Source: Flavobacterium cauense R2A-7 (lineage in GTDB: Bacteria > Bacteroidota > Bacteroidia > Flavobacteriales > Flavobacteriaceae). From it: DNA of 64,000 bases. Positions 9,340-19,321 of the stretch are shown piece after piece (within the stretch, counting starts at the first letter, position 1; the number at the start of each line of letters is the position of its first letter). Position numbers and translations under genes: made by a program. Where the stretch lies: the NCBI RefSeq assembly GCF_000498475.1, contig NZ_AVBI01000019.1:310001-374000 (forward strand), in the 5' to 3' direction. The notes under the pieces were generated by a model. That model had not been told where the DNA came from, searched no databases, and saw only the letters and a program-made list of their open reading frames with translations.

Positions 9340-11115
9340 ATGAAGAAAACTACTTTTATTACTTCTTTTTTATCGTTGTTCCTAGTTGGGTCTGCATTGG
9401 CTCAGGATGCTAAATTTCAATACAAACCCCGTCCGAAAGAATATGAACTGTTCGGGAAAATTGGTGATAGTGTTTTTGCATTAAAAGCACCGCCTGAAAA
9501 TCTATCCGGGAAAGTTTTTGAAAGCAAATTGCCTTACCCGATTATTTTCGTTCACGGACTAAATTCTGACTCAAACACTTGGAATACCACTTTAAACTAT
9601 TTCGATACCCAATATTTATATACCTATGGCGGTCGTTTTGATTTTTGTCTGAACGCCGATGGAAACAACACCACAACCAATAAAAACTTTTATCCAACTC
9701 CCGGAGCAGATATCGCCGCATTTGAATCATCGGTTATTAATGGAGATTACTACACCGTTAACTTCAGTGTAAAAATTAACGGTGCTTTCGGTACAGACGT
9801 GCTAAGTAATCAATCGGCAGTTGCAAAACAAGGCGCTGCGGTTAAAAAAGCCGTGGAACGTGTTTTACAATTAACCGGAAAAGACAAAGTCATTTTAGTA
9901 GGTCACAGTATGGGCGGATTGGCCTCAAGAGAATACATTCAAAATCCATCCAACTGGCAATCAGATAACAAACACCATGTTGCTAAATTATTAACGGTAG
10001 GAACACCACATGGAGGAAGTAACGCCAGTGATAACAGTACCATCGCCAGCTTAATCGGAACCGATTTACAATCGGAAGCCATTCGAGATTTAAAAGCTAC
10101 GTATTATTATAGTGGCGAGCCAAGTCATTTTCTTTTTGGCGGAACAGAAACCCTGACTTCATCAAGTATGAATGACAATTCGTCTACTCCTGATTTTTAT
10201 ACAGCCGATATCAACTGTAACGGAATTACCGGTGAAACCATTCAGGGATTAAATCAGAGACCTATAGATAACTTAATTGATTTTTCCAGTGTTATCGGAC
10301 GCATTACGAATGCTTTTGGAAGTAATATTACAACTGATGGTGTAGTTGCGGAGCCTTCATCTAAAATGGACAATTATTTAACCGGACTAACCTACCCTAA
10401 CAAAATTTTTTATTTTAATTCCGGTTATGATATCATAGAAAACCATACCGAATTACCCGGATATTACTATCAGATCATGCAAGGTTTGGACGAACCAAAT
10501 GTAAAAGAATTGGCGTACGGCATCAATACCAATAAATTGTATTATGGCTATACTTCCATTCAAACTACACCTGCAAACCCGGATAATGATTTTTATAAAT
10601 TTACCGTGGCGGACAATGTAAATGCAAATGTATCAATCAGTAACATTGCGACGACTTCCATGAATGCTACAATTTTGGATAATTCAGGAACTGCTATTGG
10701 TGCTGTGCAGAATAATTCAGGAGCTACTCTAAATTTCACCAGAACTTTAACTCCGGGAGATTATTTCCTTAAGGTTGTCAGTATAATTCCAAACCCAAAC
10801 ACAGGCGCAACCAACAGTACATTTGTTACTCCTCAATATCAATTTACGATAACAAGCACTTTGTCTGTTTCAGAACACCTTACAGCTGATTTCAAATTTT
10901 ATCCGAATCCTGTTAAAGATGTGCTGCATTTGGATAATATGAGTCTTTCCAAAGCAACCGTTTACTCTATTCTTGGACAACAATTAAATACAAAATCATT
11001 TGAATCTTCAGTAACTTCAAATACAATTGACATGTCAGGTTATTCAAAAGGAATCTATATGATTGTTTTAGAAAATGAAGGACAGCAACAAACCATTAAA
11101 GTAATTAAAGAATAA
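9340..11115 (+). CDS. Secreted alpha/beta-hydrolase (esterase/lipase) with PPC domain and type IX sorting domain
   Basis: 591 aa. Signal peptide residues 1-21 (LFLVGSALAQ); alpha/beta-hydrolase about 60-350 with oxyanion motif FVHGLNSDS and nucleophile elbow GHSMGG (Ser about 190); a pre-peptidase C-terminal-like beta domain about 415-500 (DFYKFTVADN ... GDYFLKVVS); and a C-terminal type A T9SS sorting domain (FYPNPVKDVLHL ... SKGIYMIVLENEG). It is therefore exported by Sec, passed through the outer membrane by T9SS and anchored or released outside. Lipid esterase activity is likely; the substrate is unknown. Confidence 0.88.
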   Translation: MKKTTFITSFLSLFLVGSALAQDAKFQYKPRPKEYELFGKIGDSVFALKAPPENLSGKVFESKLPYPIIFVHGLNSDSNTWNTTLNYFDTQYLYTYGGRFDFCLNADGNNTTTNKNFYPTPGADIAAFESSVINGDYYTVNFSVKINGAFGTDVLSNQSAVAKQGAAVKKAVERVLQLTGKDKVILVGHSMGGLASREYIQNPSNWQSDNKHHVAKLLTVGTPHGGSNASDNSTIASLIGTDLQSEAIRDLKATYYYSGEPSHFLFGGTETLTSSSMNDNSSTPDFYTADINCNGITGETIQGLNQRPIDNLIDFSSVIGRITNAFGSNITTDGVVAEPSSKMDNYLTGLTYPNKIFYFNSGYDIIENHTELPGYYYQIMQGLDEPNVKELAYGINTNKLYYGYTSIQTTPANPDNDFYKFTVADNVNANVSISNIATTSMNATILDNSGTAIGAVQNNSGATLNFTRTLTPGDYFLKVVSIIPNPNTGATNSTFVTPQYQFTITSTLSVSEHLTADFKFYPNPVKDVLHLDNMSLSKATVYSILGQQLNTKSFESSVTSNTIDMSGYSKGIYMIVLENEGQQQTIKVIKE

Positions 11116-11134
11116 CTCTTTACACACAGAAATA

Positions 11135-11166
11135 AAAAAAGCGCTCAAAATTGAGCGCTTTTTTCA
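11135..11166. terminator. Bidirectional terminator between esterase and arsenic operon
   Basis: A near-perfect hairpin with AGCGCTCAA and TTGAGCGCT arms flanked by A and T tracts serves the converging esterase gene and the leftward arsenic operon. Confidence 0.9.
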
Positions 11167-12204
11167 TTATTTATAATATTTCTTTTTGAGCCTGAAAGCT
11201 ACTCGTACCAATAATATCAATGCAGGAACTTCTACTAACGGACCAATCACACCTGCAAAAGCCTGACCGCTGTTAATTCCGAAAACACCAATTGCTACTG
11301 CAATAGCCAATTCGAAATTATTACCCGAAGCCGTGAAAGAAAGTGAAGCCGCATCACGGTAAGTCGCTCCTATTCTCTTGCTAACGAAAAACATTAAAAA
11401 GAACATGATTCCGAAAAAGATAATCAGCGGAACAGCAATTCGAAGCACATCCATAGGAATATCCACAATCATTTCGCCTTTTAAACTGAACATCACCACA
11501 ATCGTAAACAATAGCGCGATTAAAGTAATTGGAGAAATAAATGGTAGAAAAGTTTGATTGAACCATTTCTCACCAATATATTTTCGAATCATGAACCGAC
11601 TAATAACTGCCAGCACAAAAGGAATTCCGAGATAAATCCCAACTGTTTTAGCAATTTCAGCTATAGTGATATCTATGGACAATCCGTGAATTCCAAACAA
11701 CGGAAGCATGATTTCCAGATAAAAATAAGCGTACAAACTGAAAAAGAATACCTGCAGCAAACTGTTGATACCTACTAAACCAGCGGTTAATTCACGATTC
11801 CCTTCGGCTAATTCATTCCAAACGATGACCATTGCGATACAAGGAGCCAAACCAATTATAATAAGTCCTGTCATGTATTCCGGAAAATCTCTTAAAAAGA
11901 AAATCGACAATAAAAACATTAAAAACGGTCCGACAATCCAGGTAATGACAAAGGAGGCGATGAGTAATTTTGGTTGTTTAAACATTTGCGGAATTTTCGA
12001 AAAATCCACTTTTATGAGTGGCGGATACATCATCAAAATCAATCCGATTGCCAAAGGAACATTAGTCGTTCCTGAAGAAAAAGAATTGATAAAGCCGGAA
12101 GAATCGGGAATAAAATATCCAATCCCCACCCCTATTGCCATGGCCAGAAAAATCCATAGCGTTAAATATTGATCCAAAAATTTTAATCGTTTTCGGTTAG
12201 CCAT
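11167..12204 (-). CDS. arsB: Arsenite efflux permease, Acr3 family
   Basis: 345 aa with ten predicted membrane spans. The Acr3 signature cysteine of TM4 is present in GLAPCIAMVIVWNELAEG, as are the GNNFELAIAVAIGVFGI and GPLVEVPALILLV segments. It expels arsenite (As(III)) across the inner membrane. Last gene of the leftward arsR-DUF6428-arsC-acr3 unit, separated by 2 bp from the phosphatase gene. Family assignment is Acr3, not the unrelated ArsB of E. coli. Confidence 0.93.
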   Translation of the reverse strand: MANRKRLKFLDQYLTLWIFLAMAIGVGIGYFIPDSSGFINSFSSGTTNVPLAIGLILMMYPPLIKVDFSKIPQMFKQPKLLIASFVITWIVGPFLMFLLSIFFLRDFPEYMTGLIIIGLAPCIAMVIVWNELAEGNRELTAGLVGINSLLQVFFFSLYAYFYLEIMLPLFGIHGLSIDITIAEIAKTVGIYLGIPFVLAVISRFMIRKYIGEKWFNQTFLPFISPITLIALLFTIVVMFSLKGEMIVDIPMDVLRIAVPLIIFFGIMFFLMFFVSKRIGATYRDAASLSFTASGNNFELAIAVAIGVFGINSGQAFAGVIGPLVEVPALILLVRVAFRLKKKYYK

Positions 12205-12206
12205 GT

Positions 12207-12830
12207 TTATTGCTTTTTTATTTGTGAAAAAACATATTTCATTTCGGTAGCGATATCAATGCTTCGTTCTGAATATTTTTCGGTTTGTAAATCGCAATTA
12301 TCGTATACTTTCGGATCGTCGTAACGAATCGGGAAACGTTTTTCGGCACCTGCAATAAACGGGCATCCTTCGTCTGCTTGTGAACAAGTCATAATTGCTG
12401 CAAAACCCGATTTCGGATTGAATTCGGCATCAAAAACTTTGGAAAACCCAATCACAGGATGTTCATTATTCGAAAACTTAATACTGTAAACCGGATTAGG
12501 TTCACTACTTAATTTTTCTACTGAGAATCCTTGATTTAGCAATGTTTCTGCTACTTTGGGAAATAGCGCCGTAGCTTCGGTTCCACCCGAAAAACACTCT
12601 ACATTTTTAATTCCGTAATGAAATGCCATCGTTTGCGCCCAAATTTGCGACAAATGACTTCTTCTGGAATTGTGTGTACAGATGAAATTCAACTTAATGC
12701 CTTTATTTTCATTGACTTTATTTTGGATATAATCAATCAGCGGCTCAAGCATTTCTCTCCTTTCGGATGAAATGGCATTTTCTGAAAACCCTTGAATCTG
12801 ATTTTCTAAATCGATAAACAATTTGTTCAT
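12207..12830 (-). CDS. arsC: Arsenate reductase-like low-molecular-weight phosphatase
   Basis: 207 aa. The phosphatase P-loop appears as FICTHNSRRSHLSQ, in place of the usual CxGNSCRS, and a second redox segment is seen as MTCSQADEGCPF near residue 150. Such proteins reduce arsenate to arsenite before export by the adjacent Acr3. The N-terminal 50 residues are a helical extension. P-loop Cys-Thr-His-Asn-Ser-Arg-Arg is the variant typical of Bacteroidetes. Confidence 0.85.
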   Translation of the reverse strand: MNKLFIDLENQIQGFSENAISSERREMLEPLIDYIQNKVNENKGIKLNFICTHNSRRSHLSQIWAQTMAFHYGIKNVECFSGGTEATALFPKVAETLLNQGFSVEKLSSEPNPVYSIKFSNNEHPVIGFSKVFDAEFNPKSGFAAIMTCSQADEGCPFIAGAEKRFPIRYDDPKVYDNCDLQTEKYSERSIDIATEMKYVFSQIKKQ

Positions 12831-12842
12831 AAAATCATCTTT

Positions 12843-13313
12843 TTAGCAACATCCGGAATTTGGCGTACAACATGAGGTTTGTTGTGGTAAATCTTTTAAG
12901 GAAACTTTCATTTTTCCTTTCGGAATTCCGCATTGATCCTGGGCTAGACAAGCAGTTTGTTTGGCAAGCAAAAGAAAATCTTTACCGTTAAAACCCAAAT
13001 CATATTTTCCGATGGTTTCTGCCTGAAATTCAACTTCAACTTCATAATCTTCAATGCCTAATGCTTTTTCGGATAATGCGATAATATCATTCAGTTTCTT
13101 AGGTTTTAAACGGTGTTCAAAATCATTAGCATCCCACAATTGGAAATTCACTACTTTTTCATTTCGTACCGTTCCGCCACAATCAATGAAGTTTTTGGTA
13201 ATCATACCTACTTCGGTAACGTGAAAATGTTCAGGAACAAATGTCCCGTTTGGCAATTGAAAATTCACAGTTTCTACTGTTTTCAATATTTCTTTAATTT
13301 CTGATAGTTTCAT
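12843..13313 (-). CDS. DUF6428-type protein of the arsenic operon
   Basis: 156 aa, no membrane segment. The body (VNFQLPNGTFVPEHFHVTEVG, DCGGTVRNEKVVNFQLWDAND) matches a family found in Bacteroidetes ars operons. The last eight residues contain the cysteine pairs of CCTPNSGCC, and the body holds further Cys in LAKQTACLAQDQCG, so a thiolate metalloid-binding or chaperone role is plausible but unproven. Lies between arsR and arsC genes in the same orientation. Confidence 0.75.
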   Translation of the reverse strand: MKLSEIKEILKTVETVNFQLPNGTFVPEHFHVTEVGMITKNFIDCGGTVRNEKVVNFQLWDANDFEHRLKPKKLNDIIALSEKALGIEDYEVEVEFQAETIGKYDLGFNGKDFLLLAKQTACLAQDQCGIPKGKMKVSLKDLPQQTSCCTPNSGCC

Positions 13314-13328
13314 AACTTTAATTTTTAG

Positions 13329-13652
13329 TTAACAACATTTCGTTTTTAATTCTTTCGATATACCTGAAAAATAATTTTCCAATTTTTTCATGGTTTCGGG
13401 ATTTAAGCAATAACAAATTGCCGTTCCTTCTATATTTCCTTTTATAATACCTACATTTTTCAACTCCTTTAAATGCTGGGAAACGGTTGGTTGTGCCAAA
13501 GGCAATTCGTTTACGATATCCCCGCAAATGCACGAATCAACTTTTAACAGGTATTCAATTATAGCGACTCTCGCAGGATGTGAGATTGCTTTGAATAAAG
13601 AAGCCAGCTCGTTTTGTTGTTCCGAAAAGAATTCTGATTTAGATGCGCCCAT
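13329..13652 (-). CDS. arsR: ArsR family metalloregulator
   Basis: 107-aa winged-helix repressor. Cysteines in DSCICGDIV lie at the start of helix alpha3, the usual As(III)/Sb(III) site, and the recognition helix is [20 protein letters not shown]-terminal CC ends the protein. First gene of the leftward operon; it should repress transcription until arsenite binds. The tpx gene is divergent from it. Confidence 0.92.
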   Translation of the reverse strand: MGASKSEFFSEQQNELASLFKAISHPARVAIIEYLLKVDSCICGDIVNELPLAQPTVSQHLKELKNVGIIKGNIEGTAICYCLNPETMKKLENYFSGISKELKTKCC

Positions 13653-13770
13653 TTTATATATTTTTATATTGCAATATTACGATAATTCAATTAAACAAAA
13701 AAGCAATTCGGCAAAAAATCAAATCTCAAATAAATTCATTACTTTTGAAATTCTTAAAAAAAGCAACAAA

Positions 13771-14268
13771 ATGGCGCAAATAAAATTAAAAGGAAACCCG
13801 GTAAACACAACTGGTACTTTGCCTTTAGTAGGTTCTCAGGCATCTGACTTTACATTAGTAAAAAACGATTTATCAACGGTTTCGCTTACCGATTTTAAAG
13901 GAAGTAAACTGGTTTTAAACATCTTTCCTAGTATCGATACAAGTACGTGTGCCACATCGGTTCGAAAATTCAATGAAACCGCAAGTAACTTAGAAAACAC
14001 TAAAGTTTTATGTATTTCGCGCGATTTGCCTTTTGCTCAAACTCGTTTTTGTGGTGCTGAAGGTTTAGAAAATGTGGTGAATCTTTCTGATTTTAAAGAT
14101 GCTTCTTTCGGAAATACTTATGGTTTAACCATTACAGACGGACCATTAGCCGGATTACACTCCAGAGCCGTGATTGTTTTGGATGAAAACGGCGTAGTAA
14201 AATATACCGAACAGGTTGCAGATATTGTTGATGAACCTAATTATGAAAACGCTTTAGCTGCACTTTAA
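13771..14268 (+). CDS. tpx: Thiol peroxidase (Tpx, atypical 2-Cys peroxiredoxin)
   Basis: 165 aa from the ATG at 13771. The frame is open much further upstream, but that part overlaps the arsR gene and has no family similarity. Peroxidatic Cys in [13 protein letters not shown] and resolving Cys in [10 protein letters not shown] form the intramolecular disulfide typical of Tpx. Reduces peroxides with thioredoxin. Its stop codon overlaps the dgkA start (TAATG). Confidence 0.93.
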   Translation: MAQIKLKGNPVNTTGTLPLVGSQASDFTLVKNDLSTVSLTDFKGSKLVLNIFPSIDTSTCATSVRKFNETASNLENTKVLCISRDLPFAQTRFCGAEGLENVVNLSDFKDASFGNTYGLTITDGPLAGLHSRAVIVLDENGVVKYTEQVADIVDEPNYENALAAL

Positions 14269-14642
14269 TGGAAGTTAACAAAGACACTACTTTTTTTACC
14301 GGAAGACTCAAAAGCGTTGGTTTTGCAGTTAAAGGCGCAATAAAACTGATTACGACTGAACATAGTGTTATGGTTCAGTCGTCAATCGCTGTTTTAATGA
14401 CGATTGCCGGCTTTTATTTTCATATTTCCCAGACCGAATGGATGTTTCAGATACTGGCTTTCGGACTGGTTTTAAGTATCGAAGGATTGAATACCGCAGT
14501 TGAAAAAATTGCTGATTTTATTCATCCTAATTACCACGAACGTATTGGTTTTATTAAAGATATTGCCGCCGGAGCTGTTTTTTTTGCGGCCTTATCTGCC
14601 ATCGGAATAGGATTAATTATATATTTACCAAGAATAATCTAA
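14268..14642 (+). CDS. dgkA: Diacylglycerol kinase / undecaprenol kinase (DgkA family)
   Basis: 124 aa with three membrane helices and the family motif GLNTAVEKIADFIHP holding the catalytic Glu and metal-binding residues. The N-terminal FTGRLKSVGFAVKGA is also typical. Phosphorylates diacylglycerol or undecaprenol at the inner membrane. Translationally coupled to tpx by a 1-base overlap. Confidence 0.93.
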   Translation: MEVNKDTTFFTGRLKSVGFAVKGAIKLITTEHSVMVQSSIAVLMTIAGFYFHISQTEWMFQILAFGLVLSIEGLNTAVEKIADFIHPNYHERIGFIKDIAAGAVFFAALSAIGIGLIIYLPRII

Positions 14643-14686
14643 TTTAAGACCGATTCTCTATTTTTCATCAAATTTTAGTATTCTAA

Positions 14687-17212
14687 ATGGCGAAGACAAC
14701 AAAAAAAGAAGCTTCCGAAAAAAAAGCTGACAACGATACTCCAAAAACACCCTGGAAGTTAAATCGCAGAAACAAAGTCCTTATTGGGGCTTTGCTCGTT
14801 TTATTTTCTGTCGCATTATTGCTTTCCTTTGTTTCCTATTATATTTACGGAGATTACGATCAGAGTGCGCTTACGTCTTTTGCCGACAGAAGTGAAAAAA
14901 CCTATAATTGGTTGGGTAAATTCGGAGCCTATCTATCGGATTTCTTTTTGTACAAAGGATTCGGAGCCGCTTCATTTTTATTCGTACGCTTGTTCTTTTT
15001 GGCAGGAGCATACCTTTTGGTGGATATTTCATTGGCTAAACTGAAAAGTTCCCTTTTCTGGGATATGTTCGCGATGGTAATCATTTCGATTCTTTTCGGG
15101 TTTTTCTGGGATTATGTTCCGCAATTGGGCGGCGTAATTGGTTATGAAATGAACCTTTTCACTCAGGATTACATTGGCAAAACAGGAACGTTCCTCGTGT
15201 TGCTTTTCGGTGTAATCGTATATTTGATTTTGAAAATAAAAGTCTCTACCGAAGGTATTAAAAACTTCTTTGAAAACAGAAGTAAGTCTTTCGAGGAAGA
15301 ATTAAATGAAGGCAGTCAAATTACTGAAAATGTTGCCATTACTCCTGAACCGGCAATTAACGATATTATTGTTGATGAAGAAATTGTAAGTTCCAATCCG
15401 AGTTTGGATTTCAATGATGCGGAAGATGATGAAATTCTGTCCAATATCGAATTAAAAACCACGCCTTCCACTTTTGAAATCAACAAAGAAGCACTAAAAC
15501 CAACCATCAGTAATCCTTCTGAAATCAGTCTGAAACCGGTTCCTCCCGTTGCTGTTCCTCATATCATTGAGCCAATTGTTCCGGAAGTTCCGAAGTCAGA
15601 AATAATACATACCGACGACGACAGTTTTACCATCGAAAAAATTGAAGAAGAAGCTGCTGTTGAAGAAAATTTAGCCGCCCGTTTGGTTCAGGATTTTGGT
15701 GAATTTGACCCTACATTGGAATTGTCCAATTATCAGTTTCCTTCGATAGAATTACTAAAAGAATATTCTTCTGGCGGTATTACCATCAATCAGGCGGAAC
15801 TGGAAGAAAATAAAAACCGAATTGTAGACACCTTAAAAAACTACAACATCGGAATTTCACAAATTAAAGCGACTGTTGGTCCAACGGTTACCTTATATGA
15901 AATCGTACCCGAAGCCGGAATCCGTATTTCAAAAATTAAAAATCTTGAGGATGACATTGCGCTTTCGTTAGCCGCTTTGGGAATTCGTATCATCGCTCCT
16001 ATCCCCGGAAAAGGAACCATCGGTATTGAAGTGCCGAACAATAATCCGACTATGGTTTCAATGAAAAGCGTAATTGCTTCTCCGAAATTTCAAACGGCTG
16101 AAATGGAATTGCCTATCGCATTAGGAAAAACCATTTCAAACGAAACTTTTGTTGTCGATCTAGCAAAAATGCCGCACTTATTGATGGCAGGTGCTACAGG
16201 ACAAGGAAAATCAGTAGGTTTAAATGCGGTGCTGACTTCCCTGTTGTATAAAAAACATCCGGCAGAAGTAAAATTCGTTTTGGTCGATCCGAAAAAAGTC
16301 GAATTGACGCTTTTCAACAAAATCGAAAGACATTATCTTGCAAAACTTCCGGATGACGGCGATGCAATCATTACCGATAACACCAAGGTTATCAATACCT
16401 TAAACTCACTTTGTATTGAAATGGACAATCGTTATTCATTACTGAAGGATGCGATGGTTCGTAACATCAAGGAATACAACGAGAAGTTCAAACACCGTAA
16501 ATTAAATCCTGAAAACGGACACCGATTTTTACCGTATATCGTTTTGGTTGTCGATGAGTTTGCCGATTTAATTATGACAGCCGGGAAAGAAGTGGAAACC
16601 CCAATCGCCCGTTTGGCACAGTTAGCACGTGCTATCGGAATTCATTTAATTATCGCCACGCAACGTCCTTCAGTAAACGTAATTACCGGTATGATTAAAG
16701 CGAATTTCCCAGCCCGAATCGCTTTCCGTGTAACCTCTAAAATCGATTCAAGAACCATTTTAGATACCGGCGGCGCCGATCAGTTAATCGGACGAGGCGA
16801 TTTATTGTACACACAAGGAAACGATATTGTTCGTGTACAATGTGCCTTTGTAGACACACCCGAAGTAGAAAAAATTACCGAATATATTGGTTCTCAAAAA
16901 GCCTATCCGAATGCTTATATGCTGCCGGAATACGTTGGCGAAGAAAGTGGCATAAGTCTTGATATAGATATCTCCGAAAGAGATTCCATGTTCAGGGATG
17001 CTGCTGAAATTATTGTTACAGCACAACAGGGTTCTGCTTCGTTACTGCAACGCAAACTGAAATTGGGCTACAACCGCGCCGGTCGATTAATCGATCAGTT
17101 AGAAGCTGCGGGAATTGTTGGTCCGTTTGAAGGCAGTAAGGCAAGAAGCGTAAATATTCCTGACTTAGTAGCTCTGGAACATTTTTTCGCTAACGAACAA
17201 AACAACATGTAA
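14687..17212 (+). CDS. ftsK: DNA translocase FtsK/SpoIIIE
   Basis: 841 aa. Four or five N-terminal membrane spans (about 30-185), an acidic linker (about 200-330) and the motor: Walker A GATGQGKS, Walker B IVLVVDEFADL, the RPSVNVITG and DSRTILD segments, and the C-terminal gamma winged helix (about 770-841, RKLKLGYNRAGRLIDQLE) that reads orienting sequences. Moves chromosomal termini at the division septum. Two bases separate it from lolA. Confidence 0.96.
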   Translation: MAKTTKKEASEKKADNDTPKTPWKLNRRNKVLIGALLVLFSVALLLSFVSYYIYGDYDQSALTSFADRSEKTYNWLGKFGAYLSDFFLYKGFGAASFLFVRLFFLAGAYLLVDISLAKLKSSLFWDMFAMVIISILFGFFWDYVPQLGGVIGYEMNLFTQDYIGKTGTFLVLLFGVIVYLILKIKVSTEGIKNFFENRSKSFEEELNEGSQITENVAITPEPAINDIIVDEEIVSSNPSLDFNDAEDDEILSNIELKTTPSTFEINKEALKPTISNPSEISLKPVPPVAVPHIIEPIVPEVPKSEIIHTDDDSFTIEKIEEEAAVEENLAARLVQDFGEFDPTLELSNYQFPSIELLKEYSSGGITINQAELEENKNRIVDTLKNYNIGISQIKATVGPTVTLYEIVPEAGIRISKIKNLEDDIALSLAALGIRIIAPIPGKGTIGIEVPNNNPTMVSMKSVIASPKFQTAEMELPIALGKTISNETFVVDLAKMPHLLMAGATGQGKSVGLNAVLTSLLYKKHPAEVKFVLVDPKKVELTLFNKIERHYLAKLPDDGDAIITDNTKVINTLNSLCIEMDNRYSLLKDAMVRNIKEYNEKFKHRKLNPENGHRFLPYIVLVVDEFADLIMTAGKEVETPIARLAQLARAIGIHLIIATQRPSVNVITGMIKANFPARIAFRVTSKIDSRTILDTGGADQLIGRGDLLYTQGNDIVRVQCAFVDTPEVEKITEYIGSQKAYPNAYMLPEYVGEESGISLDIDISERDSMFRDAAEIIVTAQQGSASLLQRKLKLGYNRAGRLIDQLEAAGIVGPFEGSKARSVNIPDLVALEHFFANEQNNM

Positions 17213-17213
17213 A

Positions 17214-17858
17214 ATGAGACACTTAGTTTATATATTTTCGATTTTATTTTTCAGTTTCACTGCATCGGCTCAAAATTCACAAAAAGCAAAAGAATTATTA
17301 GATGATGTTTCCGCAAAAGTGAAAAGCTATGATAATATTGTAATCAACTTTACTTATTCCCTTCAGAATTTAAAGCAAAACATCAATCAGGACAGCAAAG
17401 GAAATGTTACCCTGAAAGGCAATCAGTATGTGCTGAATTTAATGGGTGTCACTAAAATTTTTGACGGAAAAAAGAACTACACTATCGTACCTGAAGACGA
17501 GGAAATCACGGTTTCCAAACACGATGATAACGATACCAGTGCTTTAACTCCTGCTAAAATGCTGACGTTTTTTAACTCGGGGTTCAAATATTCCTGGGAT
17601 ATCCTGCAAAACGTTAAAGGCCGACAAATACAATACGTAAAACTGACCCCGATAAACACAAAAGACAATCGAAAAGAAATACTGTTAGGCATTGATGCTC
17701 AGACCAAAAACATCTATAATTTGATTGAAACCGGCAAAAATGGTTCGAAAACCACGATCACTGTTAATTCTTTTAAAACAAATCAGCCTATTTCGAAAAA
17801 TCATTTTACCTTTACCCAGAGTAAATACCCCAATTACTACATCAATAATTTAGACTAG
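17214..17858 (+). CDS. lolA: Outer-membrane lipoprotein carrier protein LolA
   Basis: 214 aa with signal peptide FSILFFSFTASAQ. The half-barrel pattern (VINFTYSLQN, GNVTLKGNQYVLNLMG, ILLGIDAQTKNIYNL) fits LolA, which ferries lipoproteins across the periplasm. In the ftsK-lolA-permease-ribBA order, common in Flavobacteriia. Confidence 0.88.
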   Translation: MRHLVYIFSILFFSFTASAQNSQKAKELLDDVSAKVKSYDNIVINFTYSLQNLKQNINQDSKGNVTLKGNQYVLNLMGVTKIFDGKKNYTIVPEDEEITVSKHDDNDTSALTPAKMLTFFNSGFKYSWDILQNVKGRQIQYVKLTPINTKDNRKEILLGIDAQTKNIYNLIETGKNGSKTTITVNSFKTNQPISKNHFTFTQSKYPNYYINNLD

Positions 17859-17865
17859 ATTTCGG

Positions 17866-19320
17866 GTGAAAATTTTAGATCGTTACATTCTTAAATCCTT
17901 CCTGATTACATTTGCCTCGGTATTTGTAATCCTTTTTTTTATATTCGTTTTACAGGGAATTTGGCTTTTCATATCTGAACTTGCAGGTAAGAATCTGGAT
18001 TTTATGGTAATCGTGAAATTTTTAGTATTCTACTCCCCTAAAATTGTTCCGCTAGTATTGCCATTATCGATTTTACTGGCTTCTATTATGACTTTTGGAA
18101 GCTTTGCCGAAAATTACGAATTTGCTGCCATGAAATCTGCAGGAATCTCATTGGGCAGAGCCATGAAAGCATTAACGGTTTTTATCTTCTTACTAAGCTT
18201 TGCCGCATTCTTTTTCGCCAATAACGTAATTCCGAAAGCCGAATATAAGTTTATAAATCTCCGTAAAGACATTCTGCAAACCAAACCGGCTATGGCCATT
18301 GCTGAAGGTCAGTTTAATACTATCGGAAATTCAAATATTAAAGTAGACAAAAAATCCGGAGAAAACGGAGAACTACTGGAAGGTGTTACCATGCATGTTA
18401 AATCAAATCAAGGATTTGGAAACAAAACGGTTATTAAAGCAAAAAGCGGTATCCTTAAAAGTGAAGAAGGATCCAACATTCTTAAACTGGATTTAATCGA
18501 CGGTTATTACTACGAAGATATTTATCCGAAAAAATATGAAGAACAAAACAAAGTTCCTTTTGCCAAGGCTAGCTTTAAGAAATACAGAATTAATATTGAC
18601 CTTACCAATTTAAATAAAAGTGAGGAAGCCGGCGAAATCGTAAACACCAATACGATGCTTAATGTAAACGAATTGAATTTTACTATTGATTCACTTCAAA
18701 AAAGTTTTAATAAAGACGTAGTTTCATTTACCGAAAATATCTCTCAGGGTGTTGAATTTACCTTAAAACCCAAACCAGGAACCGACAGCGGAAAATTTAA
18801 AAGCACTGATGACATATTAGCGTCTTTTACGAAAGAAGAAAAAAGCAGAGTTTACGAAACGGCATTAAATACAATCTCCAGCACCGATTTTTCAATACAA
18901 AGCAACAAAAATGATTTGTTTGAAAAACAGAAAAACATTAACAAACACTGGATTGCACTACATGAAAAATTTGTGGTTGCGTTCTCCTGTTTGCTTATGT
19001 TCTTCATAGGAGCACCATTGGGAGCAATCATTCGAAAAGGTGGATTAGGACTACCTATTGTCTTTGCCGTTTTAATTTTCATAACCTTCCACTTTATCAA
19101 TACGTTCGGTAAGAAAGTAGCACAGGAAAACGGAATGCCTCCTTTTTTAGGCACATGGCTTTCGTCATTCATTTTAACCCCTTTGGCTGTTTCTTTAACG
19201 TATAGAGCCACAAACGATATCGGTGTAATGGTCAATTTCGATTGGATTACCGAACCGTTCCAAAAACTATACACTAAAATATTCAACAACAATAACAACG
19301 AATCTGATAATAAAGAATAA
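17866..19320 (+). CDS. LptF/LptG family permease (YjgP/YjgQ)
   Basis: 484 aa beginning with GTG at 17866 directly followed by KILDRYILKSFL, the standard N-terminus of the family. Six membrane spans: three N-terminal, a beta-jellyroll periplasmic domain about 125-350, three C-terminal (from about 370 to 450). It should be one of the membrane subunits of the LPS export ABC transporter. Only one such permease gene is present here, so its partner is elsewhere or it pairs with itself. Confidence 0.9.
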   Translation: MKILDRYILKSFLITFASVFVILFFIFVLQGIWLFISELAGKNLDFMVIVKFLVFYSPKIVPLVLPLSILLASIMTFGSFAENYEFAAMKSAGISLGRAMKALTVFIFLLSFAAFFFANNVIPKAEYKFINLRKDILQTKPAMAIAEGQFNTIGNSNIKVDKKSGENGELLEGVTMHVKSNQGFGNKTVIKAKSGILKSEEGSNILKLDLIDGYYYEDIYPKKYEEQNKVPFAKASFKKYRINIDLTNLNKSEEAGEIVNTNTMLNVNELNFTIDSLQKSFNKDVVSFTENISQGVEFTLKPKPGTDSGKFKSTDDILASFTKEEKSRVYETALNTISSTDFSIQSNKNDLFEKQKNINKHWIALHEKFVVAFSCLLMFFIGAPLGAIIRKGGLGLPIVFAVLIFITFHFINTFGKKVAQENGMPPFLGTWLSSFILTPLAVSLTYRATNDIGVMVNFDWITEPFQKLYTKIFNNNNNESDNKE

Positions 19321-19321
19321 A

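Noticed and set aside
11554..12172. Rightward frames within the acr3 gene
   Set aside because: They are antisense to a clear membrane transporter and lack family motifs.
13528..13770. An N-terminal extension of tpx
   Set aside because: It overlaps arsR on the opposite strand; the family starts at [11 protein letters not shown] (13771).
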